Assembly: GCA_037074705.1 (NCBI GenBank)
Contig: CM073590.1
Coordinates: forward strand, 3,966,001-4,030,000
DNA length: 64,000 bases
DNA from: Zhengitettix transpicula
Taxonomy: Eukaryota > Arthropoda > Insecta > Orthoptera > Tetrigidae
Direction of reading: 5' to 3'
The position numbers and the translations under genes were made by a program. Shown here one piece after another: positions 49,049 to 61,136 of the stretch. How positions within the stretch are numbered: the first letter of the stretch is position 1; the number at the start of each line of letters is the position of its first letter. Under the pieces are notes generated by a model. The model worked only from the letters and a program-made list of their open reading frames with translations, was not told the origin of the DNA and searched no databases.

Positions 49049-49257
49049 TTATTATTATTATTTGTTGGTCGCGTCAACCCACCGGTTATTGGCGACCCTT
49101 TAATGGTAATTACAAAATTAACTTACAGTAGGTTACAAAATTTCTAATTTTTGAACAGAGTTTCGAATAGCGGATGACAAATATATCACCGTGGTGTGTA
49201 ACAGCGGTCTTCTCCTGAGTATTCGGCTAAAGTCATCATTTATAAATTTCTGGGGTC

Positions 49258-49335
49258 TTATTTTTGAACTAGACTCCTTAGGAGGTTCTTTTTTCTGTTG
49301 AGACCATTAATATTCCATTGCAATAATCTCGTACA
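49258..49335 (-). pseudogene. Non-LTR ORF2, first codons of the AP-like endonuclease
   Basis: RLLQWNINGLNRKKNLLRSL (49264-49326 on the minus strand) has the QWNxNGL motif that opens the apurinic/apyrimidinic-type endonuclease of jockey/I-like ORF2 proteins. A stop follows at 49258-49260 and the rest of ORF2 is absent; a piece that may be its last codons (AIRNSVQKLEIL) comes about 100 bp later. The junction marks the internal deletion. Confidence 0.65.
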
Positions 49336-49618
49336 AAACTAGTCACTGTTGCAGATGGAGGAGTCTGGATCTGATGAGGCTTCCTTGGTTAGTTTCTTCA
49401 ACGGTTAATTAGTCGCGTCAGTTTATGCTTGACTCCTCTTTCATTGACCGATGGGTAAATCATGGTTGTGATTTCAATAAGTTTGTCCGGCGAAATATTG
49501 TAGTCACCGGCAACGTTTATTGGATGTTTGGAAGATATAGAATTGAGCATGAGTGACTTGATTAGGTTGAATGGCAGGGGATCTTAATATTGCTGGTTTC
49601 AAATGATGGACGTGCAAA

Positions 49619-50503
49619 TTAAAGAGATTCTTCGATGGTGTCATTTGATAGCGTTAAGGCGCGGGCTTTTGTTTTCTTTACCGGGTTTGTGGTGCGGGGA
49701 GCCTCGAGGCTGGGGAAATCCGGGATTTCAGAGTCGTCTGTTTTTTGCGAAGGACGTTTCTTAGAACTGAATGTGGCACTTGTATCCCCGATTACGTGTT
49801 GCTCCGCGTTCCTAGTTAACTCGATGTATGTGGATGGGGTATCTGTCTCTATTGGCTCGGGATTGCGAGGGACCTTGTCAGGATTATTTTACCGTAATAC
49901 ACAGTCTCTGGCAAAGTGACCCTGTCTCTTACATAGAAAGCAGTTGTCACTTTCCAAAGTGAAGAAGATCCTATAGTTTGTGTCTTCATGGTTAATCAGC
50001 ATGGATTCCGGTAGTCGATGGGTGTTCATCGGGTCGACATAAAACTGTCTCCGAAAGCTTAGGATATGGGTGAATCTCTTATCCGATGTATTTGCCCTGA
50101 TGGATGTGATCCTTGATGTTGGGGTTATGTTCAGTTTGTGAAGTTCTGCTTCGATAAGGGAATTGGGTATGACTAGGCAGACATCGGAAATTACTTCTCT
50201 AATGTGCTTGTTTATCAGAGGTCGGATGGGGATCGTGTGGTTCTTAATGCTAAAGAAGGAAATCTTGGATGTAATCCGATCCACATCGTCCTTAGAACTT
50301 AAGAAGATGCAGGTCCTTTCGTTCGAGATTTTCGAGATGTATCTAATATTGGAAGGAGATACATAATTTACTATTGCGTCTAAGTACTCATCTGTGGTAA
50401 GTCCTTGTACGGCTTCTAATATGATGGCGTGTGATTTATCTGGGAGATATTCTAAGGCTACAGTTCCAGCATAAGTTCTTCTCTGGGTGGGTTCGGTGTT
50501 CAT
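49619..50503 (-). pseudogene. Non-LTR ORF1 (Gag-like nucleic-acid-binding protein), stop codon and frameshift
   Basis: ORF1 proteins of such elements bind the element RNA. From ATG at 50501-50503, 204 codons run to TAA at 49889-49891. Just before the stop CFLCKRQGHFARDC fits CX2CX4HX4C, a retroviral-type zinc knuckle. The same frame goes on after the stop for 89 more codons (with EIPDFPSLEAP) to 49619, so the stop looks premature. A further conserved-looking piece (LPFNLIKSLMLNS, NVAGDYNISPDKL) continues in another frame at 49398-49583, which implies a frameshift as well. Confidence 0.75.
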
Positions 50504-50680
50504 CTTGCTCAGTTGTCTATCCGGCTCTGAATAGGGGTTCTAATTTCAATCTTCTATCGTCGACACTATAGAAACACGTATTCGAAAGAACGCCACTTGC
50601 AACTCGGTATCTGGGGTAGATCCCACTTCACTGCCTGAGCGACGTGTATAAACACTAAATACCATTTGTATCTCGCGATA

Positions 50681-52239
50681 GAGCCACAGAGGAAACTGAA
50701 TTGTGAGAAAAACAATTGACGAAAGTAAAATAAAAACGCGAATAATTAATTATTTAAAGTTATTTTCATAAATTTCCTGCGATTCAGCTATTGAACTGTT
50801 GCCACTGTTTTAGACTCTTGATTCTGCGGGAGAATCTGTAATATTTGATTAAGCTCAGTGTATTCATGTCATATCGAAGTTATATTTTAATATGATTATT
50901 TTCTGCGTATTGTCTACAAACAAATAATGTGAAGTACTTCCTATGCTGATATATCGATAAATATTATGTGAAATGGATAGAAGTTGAATTTGAATTTTCT
51001 CTAAATATTAGTGTAGGAAATTTACTTGTATGATTCATAATAATATTTTTTAACTAGGAACTGTACTCATAATTTCCCACTTAATATTCATTGCAGAATG
51101 TCTTCCCTTTTAAAAAATTAATGAGTTAATATAACTAATTTTTCTATATTGTATCAAGAGCGTATAGCGTAACAATAATTTTTTAACAATGTTTTATTAT
51201 TTTACATTCATAATTGAAATTTTATTTAATGTCGAATCTTATTTTCACTTTTGAGGACTAGAAGTTCTTAGAAGTTAATAAATAATCTAAGCCTAAATCT
51301 TGTCTATCTCATTCTGTAAAGTTATAACGCAATTTTATTTTCCGCAGTTTCACATTATTTTCACTTACGATACTGTTCTTTATTTGTTGTTACACTATTT
51401 AACAGTTAAAACATTGCTAAGAACAAAGTATATATACTAGCACGTTTCTGTTGAAACGTTTTCTATGAGCATGAAAATCGTGACTAATTACCTGGAAGGA
51501 CAATATGGAATCTATGAAAAGAATTAAATAACTTTGGGAAGTTTTTATATTAAACTCTTCTATGTAATGTGTGCTTTTACGCCTTTGCCGTTGTTTGAAA
51601 CTTAACAACCTTATGGATCTAAATCGTTTGTAAAACTATAACAAATTTATATAAATAAAAATTATTAATTTGATTTATAAAAATATTATTTGCATTATGA
51701 AATATATAAAATTCGACATGAGACTATACATAAGAAAATTGAAGGACATTTATTTAACACAGAGTCAGACTAAACGGAATTTACATGATATATATGGACC
51801 GCGAAGCAGAAATAATTGAGATCTAAGGTACAGAATTTATTTTCCTGTCACCTACATTAGTGGTTTTCACATTTGTAACATCTAGTCATGGTACGGCCGT
51901 GCTGGTACGCGTAAGGCTGGTCTTAGTGTGCTCCATGGGTGAACTTCGTAATCTCCGCATTAAATTCTCTTCGCAAAAACTGTCTCCATAGAACTTCCAT
52001 GTACAATAAACCGACTAAAATAACAAACTGTTTCAACAACTCACCAAATTTCTGTCTAAAGTAACTCTCTAAAGTCAATGAAATTTCCCCCAAAACTGCC
52101 TTCCCAGGTTCTTTTCACGTCTATTTAAAAACTTCGTTCGATTTTGCGACATGCCTAAAATTTAGCCATATTCTTCTTTCTCTTCTTATCAAAAATTTCA
52201 TTTTGTTTTATCCACTCTTCTCCAAACTCCAAACATATC
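50681..52239. other. AT-rich DNA with no recognisable gene
   Basis: No exon, RNA or repeat could be supported. Confidence 0.45.
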
Positions 52240-52492
52240 AGATTAATCGTTGTCCCGGCTCGGTGGTCTTCGTCCGGGGTCGGTAACTTTTAATTCTCCC
52301 ACGTGACGCCTGCCGTGCTTGGAGTCTAATCTCCTTGTCTTTCTAGCGATCAGGATGTAAGCATCAGGTGCGACGAGATGGAGCAATTCACTACCGACGA
52401 GTTTCGCCGCATGGTTGTTTCCCTCCTCGGGAGGTCCTCTCATCCTCGCTGTCACAAAGGGAACTGCACATGCTGACTTAAAATTGCTGTTT
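52240..52492. other. GC-richer block of unknown origin
   Basis: The block is open for 70 codons on the minus strand (52243-52455) with no recognisable domain. It ends exactly where a truncated family B copy begins, so it was probably the target or a fused transcript part. No other family B copy has it. Confidence 0.3.
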
Positions 52493-52605
52493 CTTGGCTA
52501 CCTTCCTCTACCCTTCCACATCCCTCTTTCAAATCCCTTCCTATGCTATTAAAGGGGAGTTGCCACCATGTGAATTACCATCATGTAGCCTGTTACTAAA
52601 AAAAA
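52493..52605 (+). mobile_element. Family B retroposon, only the last 113 bp
   Basis: CTTGGCTACCTTCCTCTACC to GTAGCCTGTTACTAAAAAAAA in sense orientation. The strong 5' truncation with an intact poly(A) end is typical of target-primed reverse transcription. Confidence 0.8.
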
Positions 52606-54779
52606 GTGAAAAAATACTTTCATTGCACATACAAGTAATATTTATGAAACATACATAGAGGATGATTACTAGTTTATTTCATAGGTTAAATAAAATTTGG
52701 TAGCCCTTTGAGGGTCGAGCGTTTGATTTTTATGGGTAAATTTCATAATTACAGAGAAACCGATTTTTTTTATTACAGAATAATTGTCTGTAGTGAGAAT
52801 TAAAATTAATCTCGTACATTTATGCAGGTATTCTAAGTATCCTTGACCAAACTCCCATGTAAGTAATCTTGATTTCAGACTTCAGGTATTGCATAATTTA
52901 TTTTCATTTTATTACTTGCAAAATAACAAGGACAGTTTTCACTGTATCATTTTAACATTGCGCCATAAATTTTCTCGGTTTATGACCTTTTCTATTGTCA
53001 CGCTACATCTCGTTTTTAAACATTAGGATGGTGTAATAAACTGTGTGACGGTTGCATTATTCACTAGTTAATTTAGAGGGACTCGTTCCACTTATCTGCT
53101 ACCGAGAGTGTTAAATGCTGAAATCGACTACGATTAAGAAGCATTAATGAAGGATATAAGCCGTGTCCTTAATCGGATTGCACTGGACAGGAAAGAGAAT
53201 TACCGTGCCCATGTTTGATTTGTTATTCTCGGACTCAAGTTCATTTCTGGGAAGCGGTATTCACAGAGACATGAGAGGCAGGACACGCACTGATCGATCA
53301 CAAACATTCCAAATAATTATTCCCTTAATTTTTACAAACAACCGAAGAAGCAAACTAGTTATAATTTTTTTGACAATTCTTGGTCATTTCTGAGCATATG
53401 ATTTTTATTTAAGGATGTTATGAATGTCAACTGTAACAATATTTTCACTGTAGTACGAAAATTGTTCTTGTAAACCTACTTAAACTGTATCGTTTTCATA
53501 TTATATTTTTGGTTGGCGGTCAGCATCTGTTTTTGGTACGTATCTCATTCAAAGGTTATATGAGTCGTGTATATGAATATGCAAAGAGCAGTAGAGAAAT
53601 TTAGAATGTCAGAAATGACAAACTTCTGGAAAGAAAATTGTCCATACAGAACTGTAAGGCGATAAATGAAGTATTATTATTATTATTTAGTTACTATTTG
53701 GCATTTTCCCGGTGGTAGCTATATCTACATAAATAACATAATACAAAAATAAGATATATACAATTATATGAGTAACCTAAATCAACTGTCCTCGTAAAGT
53801 TTTTATTATTATTTAACTGAAAAAAAACTCGACAACAGAAACCACGCCTGATTTATTTCTACTGCACTGCTCTTCACATTTCTTTTTATAATTCACTTCA
53901 CTTCACTACGCTGACAAGAGTGTAATAATAAAATATATTTAGTATCTCATGATTATTGTAGTTTCCTTAGCCTACGTCTAAATTGATTAGTGTTATTCGC
54001 AAAGTCGTCAGTAATTCTGCAGGCAAAGGTATAGCTAATGCTATTTAATATGGCAGTCATGCGCAATAGATTGTCTATAGGATTATTTCGTTTGCGAGTG
54101 TACAGTTTCATAAGTTTAATAATTTGATAATTAACTTAATTTTAAAAAAACATAAAAAATTATTTGGAGCGACAGAGAATTCTAATAAATAATTACAGAA
54201 TATATTTTATTTAGTTAGGAACATAAGATTCACTTGAATGTGTCCCGGAAAAATTATTTTCGTCTCTGTTACCCTTCATTTAGGAACCAGTCAAGTTAAT
54301 TTCAAAATATGAAAATGAGAAACATTTCCGTCAATAAGATAACCGAGCAGATTTGGTTTTCACAAGGCAAAACTTAGGTTTTCAGTTCATTGTGATACAG
54401 TTTTTGTAAATTTACAGCTGAAGTTTTTTTTATCGATTTCTAACCGTTTTCTAATGTGTCCGATAAGAAAAAAATAAATCAGAGAACTTTTGTTGAGTTT
54501 AAATTTCACCAAAAACCTCGTTGAACGAGAGCTAGAGTAATAAATTCATTGTGGTAATATATATATATATATTCTTTAAGCGTTACTTTTTAATTGTTTT
54601 TTTAAATAATACTTGTCTATCTGAAGTCAGTGTTGTGATATCATAAAATCAATGATGCTTTGTTAATTTACGTGTAAAAATCTAAGTGAACAGGATGATT
54701 TATTTAATTGTAGTTGTTTTTATGTAATGTTCCTTTAGCACCTTCAGTCACCTAATGGAGTTAATTTAAAAATCCGTGT
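52606..54779. other. AT-rich DNA with no recognisable gene
   Basis: A short (ATT)n run at 53676-53692 could be the tail of an old minus-strand retrotransposon; the sequence next to it has no clear match to the 49-kb element. Nothing else is supported. Confidence 0.45.
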
Positions 54780-54958
54780 AATAGCGGATGAGGGGGGTCA
54801 GGATGTCGTGAGATGTCGAGGGATGAATTTCTAATTGCAAGGGGAGGAGGCGGCTCTGAGCACGTGGCGAGAAAAGGCGCCTGCGCGGATGCGACGATTT
54901 AACAGAGCGTCCCGGCGCCGCCACACGACAGTCGGCATGTGGGTGTCGCAGCGCCCCC
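54780..54958 (+). promoter_or_regulatory. CpG-rich promoter or 5' UTR region
   Basis: The region from about 54790 to 55040 is sharply GC- and CpG-rich in AT-rich surroundings (many CGCC, GCGG and GCGCG words). It has no TATA box. It directly precedes a signal-peptide exon, which suggests a TATA-less promoter and 5' UTR. The transcription start cannot be placed. Confidence 0.45.
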
Positions 54959-55040
54959 ATGGCCCCGCGCACGCTCTTGCACCTTGTTCTCGCGGCGGCG
55001 GCGTCGGCGATATCCCTGGCCACGGCGATCGACATCACAG
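54959..55040 (+). CDS. Secreted or membrane protein, first coding exon (signal peptide)
   Basis: ATG at 54959 opens 27 codons plus one base. MAPRTLL is followed by an alanine/leucine-rich hydrophobic core and SLATAIDIT, with a likely signal-peptidase site after ATA. The exon ends ACAG followed by GTAACA (55041), an acceptable donor, leaving phase 1. GC-rich codon use and the CpG-rich upstream region set it apart from everything nearby. The product is unknown, and the next exon lies beyond the part I can read, behind an intron with the 55281-56341 inverted repeat. A small short-protein reading without splicing (to 55156) is less likely. Confidence 0.5.
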
Positions 55041-55280
55041 GTAACAAATATTTCACCAACCCACCAACAAATCTCAAACAATATTCCCTTTCCTTTAAAT
55101 CTTTGTTTGTTAAGCAAAACTCTTCCCCGTATTCACGTATAGGCACAAAAACGTAAGATTTTCCCGCCGCTTATCACCAGTTGGTATACGTATACCATCG
55201 CACATTGCTTCCAAAATATGCTACCCATTTTATGCGAATAAATCTTTTTTTACCGCTTAACTCCGTCAATGATTTTAAAT

Positions 55281-56341
55281 CTACATAAATATATTAAGTG
55301 TTTGCCCGCATTTTGTTTAGTATTATTTTACCAGCAGTGCCGACTTAATGTTATTCCATTGTACTCAACATTTTATCAAATGCACAGGAATATAAAACAA
55401 GGGGAAATGGCAAATAATGATATTCGATAAATGAATGATGGAATATGGCAGCCGGTGATGCTACCTGTTAAAATTTTAATTTCAAACTCTTTTTTTAAAA
55501 AACTGACGCCAGTAGATCAAAGTAACACCAAAAAACAGCGATTTCACAATTTTTTTATCTATTATGCATTTGATTCTTAATACATAAATATGAAACATGA
55601 AGCTATTTTAATTCTGTAAATTATTTAACAGATTAACCATATTAGCCTGATCGAGATGTATATGACGTAAAGGTATGGTTCTAATTACTGAAGCGGTAAT
55701 ATCTTCAACAAAACGAAAATATAGTTAGATTTTTCTATTTTTCAGTCTTTGCAGGTAAGGCCTCTGTTAGGATAACACGTTCTACGAAAGATTTTGAAGG
55801 ACGAGAAAACCTGAAGGAAATTTGAATTCATATCCAATAGTTTGATTAAGTCCTTAATATTCCGTAAGTGCTTTACTTCGTTATTGACCTATCATATTTA
55901 ACGGGAATGATTTAAAATGTCCAACAGGATCTGACGGATGTTATATGGTTATTTACTTTGAGACCGAGATTTTTCTAAGCTTTATACTTTTAACAGAAAC
56001 ATTTTTTATTATATTATATTATTTTTTTATTATATTATATATATATTATATTTTTTAATTGAGAATGGGCAGCGCTTCGTATATATTCCTATGTGATAAT
56101 ACACCATTTGAAACATTCTTCTTTAAATTATTGGTATAATTTGACTATAAAAGTATTTCGCGTTCTTTGTCCATTTTAACAGATACTTCTTTAGTACTTC
56201 TTAAATAGTACAATTAACAAAATGCCTTGGTTCTTTCAACTTCAGTTTACTAATCGTGTATTAATGTATAACATTAAGTCGGCACTGCTGGTAAAATAAT
56301 ACTAAACAGAATGCGGGCAAACACTTAATATATTTATGTAG
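55281..56341. repeat. Near-perfect 74-bp inverted repeat, arms about 0.9 kb apart
   Basis: 55281-55354 and 56268-56341 are reverse complements at 73 of 74 positions by eye; landmarks TTTGCCCGCATT and CCAGCAGTGCCGACTTAATG. The spacer is AT-rich, with no gene. The identity contrasts with the decay elsewhere, so the pair is young or kept alike. It could be the ends of a non-autonomous DNA transposon. It lies within the putative intron of the gene starting at 54959. Confidence 0.85.
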
Positions 56342-58275
56342 ATCCTTTAGCCTGGTCTGAAATTTTAGTCATCCACCGTGATACGTCAAAGAGCGCAATA
56401 CGATTTTTGTTTTTCACAATTAGTTACAAAATAAAAGAGAGCAAAATAATTTCTGAACACAGTGTCAGATTTGCTTGTTAATTTATTTTCCTCTTTTCAA
56501 ATTGTAAATTACGGGACCTATGGGAAACATATGTGTAAAATTCTCTGTACAGTAGAAAAGCTAAGATGAAATTGTTCTGAAGTTTGCAGAGGTAATGAGC
56601 ACAATGAAAGGAAGAAATAAAACGGAGACAGCGATCACCATTATCCATGTTGTATGTTATGATGACTAAAAATGTAAAATTACTATCTATTGGTTACGAG
56701 AAATTTGAAGCACAAAAATATTATTGTAGATTCTCTTTACTGCCTTTCTCACGATCCGTTCTTCGTCACAAAATGATTTTTTTTACTAAATTCGCCCTAT
56801 TTAAGATCTAATCATTTTCTACTCTAAGAAACAATTTATAGTAAAATAATTAATACTCATGAAATTACACAGTTTTGTAAAGTGCAGTTGAAAGTTGTTT
56901 CTTATAAATAATTTATTTTAAAACGTCAACATGAGAACTTTATTCATCTGCATAGTATTTTATAGCGATGATGTAGATATTATATAAAATTTATTATTTA
57001 CGTTTGCACGATTTCAAATTTTTAAATGAAGAAAATTTTTGGATATCAATTAGATGCTCGTAATATTGTACTGACAAGAATCACTCTTTCGTGAAAAATA
57101 ATAATTATTTTGTTTTACACTTTCGGAAATTCGTGGACTTTTATTTTAATATTGACTAAGTCATACGATTATCAAGATTTAATCATGATCTGCTTTTGAG
57201 CTACAACTGAAATAGTATTGAACCATAAAATGCAAGAATGTAGATTAAATTAAATCTACAAGTAATACATAATTAATATACAATATTTTAATTTACGTCT
57301 ATTTTTTTAATAAGATAAATTAAAGACCAGCACAGACAGTTAAAATATTTCGTTCAACACAACGACGATTCTGTAGATTTATGTACTTTCATAATTAGTG
57401 TAAAACAGGCAGAGGAAAATGAGTTGTAAAGCTAAATACAAATTAAAGAATACAAAATAATGCGAGGGAAGAGACCACGATGGATCCTTCATTACCATCA
57501 AAGTTAACTAAGTTTCACTCTTATTTGTCCACTTTCAGTGGAGAAATTGTCAATCTGTAATAGGAAATTTTTAAAGCTACTTTCAGGTAATGTATCAATT
57601 GTTCAAACGTTCTGTTAAAAAAAATTCTAACATCCATGCGTTTGGTGGTATCATTAATGTCGTCTCCGTTCCCGATGCTTTTTTGTTTCTCCAACTTATT
57701 CTTCATATCATTCTAAGGCTTAAGCCCAACTTACGCTTTAACTGAGCTTTTCGTATTTTCTCTCTCTTAAGTTTCCAACAAAATTGAGATTTTCTCATTA
57801 CTGCACCCTACGAAAAATTTTCTATTCAATTCTATGAAACTTTCGGTACGGATGCCAGCTTTCGGTATCATATTCTAAGTTCACCAATCTTAGGCTTTCA
57901 AAATCTCATGAATAAAGAACATCGTCTCACTTTACGAACTGCCTATAAAGAATTTTTATAACAGTTGGAAAATAATTGAAAGTGAGGTCGATTAACCTAT
58001 TTACAAATTTTCGTAGTTTTTCTGCAATAGAGAAAATGATAGCTGAAATGAAATCAAGTTTTTAGTATTAAACCTTATATTCTTAATTAAAAGAAAAGCT
58101 TTATAAAATTTAATTTGTCAAAAGTAATTACGTAAACAGCTTAAAATTAGTATTCGCTTTTTAGGTAACATTGAAGTTTTGAGCGATAAATACTGTCAAA
58201 CAAGCATGATAAATACTTAGGACTTCTATGCATCTATTCTTTTTATTACCAAACACCAGTAGAAATACATTACAT
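56342..58275. other. AT-rich DNA with no recognisable gene
   Basis: No exon could be supported. This is presumably intron if the 54959 gene continues. Confidence 0.4.
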
Positions 58276-58611
58276 TTTTGGGTGTGGGGGGGGGGGTAAC
58301 AGGCTACATGAGGGTAATCCACATTGTGGCAACTCCCCGTTAATAGTATAGGAAGGGATTTGAAAGGGGGGATGCCGAAGGCTAGAGGAATGTAGCCAAG
58401 GGCTAACTAGGGCCCCCGGGCTATAGTTTAAGGATCCTACCCGGCATTCGCCAAAGTAATGCAGGGAAAACCCTAGGAAAACCTTCATCGGGTAGGTCGG
58501 GCATTGGGTACTTGTCCCACGCCCTTCCGATAGCGGGAGAAGAGATTGCTGTGGGGTCGCAGCATTCTCTTCTCCGTACGTCGACCAGTTTAGGAGGCAG
58601 CTGACCGACTG
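58276..58611 (-). mobile_element. Family B retroposon, 5'-truncated, with G run in place of tail
   Basis: GGTAACAGGCTACATGAGGG to TTTAGGAGGCAGCTGACCGA matches well. It ends abruptly at 58611 on the sense 5' side. In place of the usual T run there is an 11-base G run (58286-58296), odd for a poly(A)-primed element and perhaps an expanded mononucleotide after decay. Confidence 0.82.
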
Positions 58612-59865
58612 TTTGAAATAGACTCAGTATTTTATGTCCCGGTAAAATGCCAGTTTTACCTGCACGAAGTTTAACTTTTCAGTAGTCTATCGGAGTTACG
58701 TATGTGCTGAAATATGAAATTTTTCTTATTCCATAGATTCGGAAAATAGTAATAACTGAAATAAAATATAACGAATTAAAACTACAGAAATCAGGACAAA
58801 TCTTTATTAATTTATTGCAATGTTCACTGATACTGTTCCGAATAATGTAAGCTAGTTTGTCAATCTGCCAATCTCTGATAAAGAGAACAGCGTGTATATT
58901 AACAAAAAAAATTAACTGCAAAATATTAGTAAACTTCCAAATACGTCACTGAGAATTTACATATAGCTGTAATACTAAAAGTGTCTCGAATAATTAATTT
59001 AAATTAACTAGTTTGAAAATGTGATCCAAAACTAAGCAGACGTTCTTTGTGTACAATGATCTAAATATTCTGCCACGTGGTGAAGAGTGTACTTGATGCG
59101 AATTTCTGATATTTATAACAGGAGTACGGGATATGCGAGTATGTCATTAGGCAAATAATTGTTTAAAATTGAAGAAGAATAAATGAGAACAGAGCTGGAC
59201 TTTATAGCTCAAGAACAGACGAACGAAGTTAATGAGAGCACAACTGATTGAAGTAATTAATCGTGATCCGCACTTTGAAATACGCCCGCGCACACGTGGC
59301 TGTTTATCATTAGTCGCTTCAGGTATTCAAATAAATTTGTTTCAAAATTTTAATTACTGTGATTCTACAAAGCAGTGAACTGTGTGATTAAAATCTTTTG
59401 TAAAATCTTTCAGGAGAAAATTTTACACGCTTTATATTCCACAGTAAATACATGAAGTGTGCTATGAAAAACGGTCATCGTTAAGACGAATTTTAAAAAT
59501 CCTCAGTTTTACTTTCATCTTACAGTATGAATGTAAACGCATAAAAAGGTAGAACAAATTTTTTATTTGGTTGTATACTCGTTTAGAGATAACCATCTGC
59601 CTATCATTTGTTCATTGAAGTAAAGTAATCAGCAAAGAACAATATTAACAATTTTCTGTTGTCAGGAAATGAAGTTTCTTAGCCAGCCTATTTATACTAC
59701 AGTTACGTAACGTAAAATATAAATAAATCGAATATATTTCCTTTCACGTGTTGGACAAATATTATAATGAAGCACCAGTAATATTATCAATATATATTGA
59801 GATATTATGAATGTATCCCAGGAGTAAATAATTACAGGAAAATGTATAGGTTATTCAGTACATAC
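58612..59865. other. AT-rich DNA with no recognisable gene
   Basis: Nothing supportable was seen. Confidence 0.45.
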
Positions 59866-61131
59866 TTTTTGCATAATAATTGTCGTAACGACTTAAAGCA
59901 AGCTAAATTTCGGAATAAAACATATGTCAGAATAATTATTTTTATTAAATACTTAAGATCTATGAAGAAGTTAAACTTTATTAGGCATAATAATATTAAA
60001 CAAGTATCGCGTTTGTTTAATGAAGTGTTTTCAAAGGAATATGGAGATAAAAACCCTACCTACTCGCAGCAGAGTGATTTAGTATTAGAAGAGTTTGATC
60101 AAAGTTGATACCGAGTATAATTATGAAATCATCATGATTATGATAAAATAGATACATATCAGAATTATGAATATTCTTGGTATTTATATAAGGATCCCAA
60201 ACTTGGATGATTAAATGTATAAATGTGCACTTGATACAGAATACGTAGAGAGTATTATTAAATTATAAGTTGAGACATCCGTTTTGATACATTTTTAATT
60301 CAGTGATCAGAAAGAAAAAAATATTCAAATCATGAACCGATGCTAAATTTGTAAAACATATAAAAACCAGAGTATATTCCAGAGACGAGTAACCTTTTTA
60401 CCATCAGATGCAACATTTAAATTAGGCTTCATAAATGCGAGTTTTGTGAAATTATAATATTATTTTTATGAACTCCGCTCTAGAACCTCACGGAGGCCGG
60501 CCGTTCACCACTTATGGTATATACATTGCTAAGGGAAACTGGTATCCTGAAAAATTGGAAAATAAGACCTGGGATATACGTCAAAAGAAAAATGACGAAG
60601 TTATGAGACAGAGAAGAATGAATAAAAATTGAATGCATGACATATGGAAGGATAATATAGAGGAGAAGGTTAACCCGGAAAATAACGATCAGAAGGAAAA
60701 AATGGGGTTATAAGCATTATAAAAGAGAAAACTTAAATAATGGAGGAAGGTGTGAGAAAGTAGATAAACTAGACATGAGAAAAAATAATGAAGAGGTGGA
60801 ATAAAGTTGAAATTCAGGAGTATGCATGAAAGGTTGAACGGAATAAATCGATAAATTAATAAAGAGATTTGGGAGATGAAATAGGTATATAGTTCCTTAT
60901 ACAAGGTAAAGAGTTATATTAAGACCATGAAAGATAAAATTGAATAATCTTCATATTCTTTTTGGGTGAAAACACTTCATTAAACAAACGCGGTATTGTT
61001 TAATATTATAGTGCCTAATAAAGTTTAACTTGTTCATAGATTTTAAGTATTTAATAAAAACATTATTCTGACATGTTTTAGTCCGAAACTTAGCTTTCTT
61101 TAAGTCGTTACGACAATTATTATGCAAAAAA
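59866..61131. repeat. Long inverted repeat, arms about 170 bp
   Basis: The left arm 59866-60036 and right arm 60964-61131 are inverted copies with about 85-90% match by eye; both carry CGTAACGACTTAAAG (or an equivalent complement) and TTTAATGAAGTGTTTTC. The 0.93-kb spacer is rich in A and G on the plus strand at 60590-60900. The 103-codon plus-strand frame at 59797-60108 covers the left arm; no transposase motif was seen. It may be a foldback element or two opposed copies of one repeat. Confidence 0.75.
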
Positions 61132-61136
61132 TAAAA

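Larger units (their letters stand above)
49049..50680 (-). mobile_element. Internally deleted non-LTR retrotransposon
   Basis: Order on the minus strand: GC-richer 5' region (50504 to about 50680), ORF1 with a zinc knuckle, a short start of ORF2, then at once the 3' end and an (AAT)n tail at 49049-49062. Nearly all of the endonuclease and the whole reverse transcriptase are missing, so it cannot move by itself. The TAA-type tail is known from the I group and CCHC ORF1 from I- and jockey-like elements; the clade is not settled. The 5' edge is approximate. Confidence 0.75.

Noticed and set aside
49635..49919. 94-codon plus-strand gene
   Set aside because: It is the antisense of the ORF1 tail of the minus-strand retrotransposon.
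48105..55040. 48.1-kb and 54.9-kb signal-peptide exons as alternative first exons of one gene
   Set aside because: Their 3' splice phases are 0 and 1, so a shared downstream acceptor would put one of them out of frame.
54766..55146. 126-codon minus-strand gene across the GC-rich block
   Set aside because: It lies antisense to the signal-peptide exon; the frame is open because of the GC content and ends in Arg-rich sequence with no domain.
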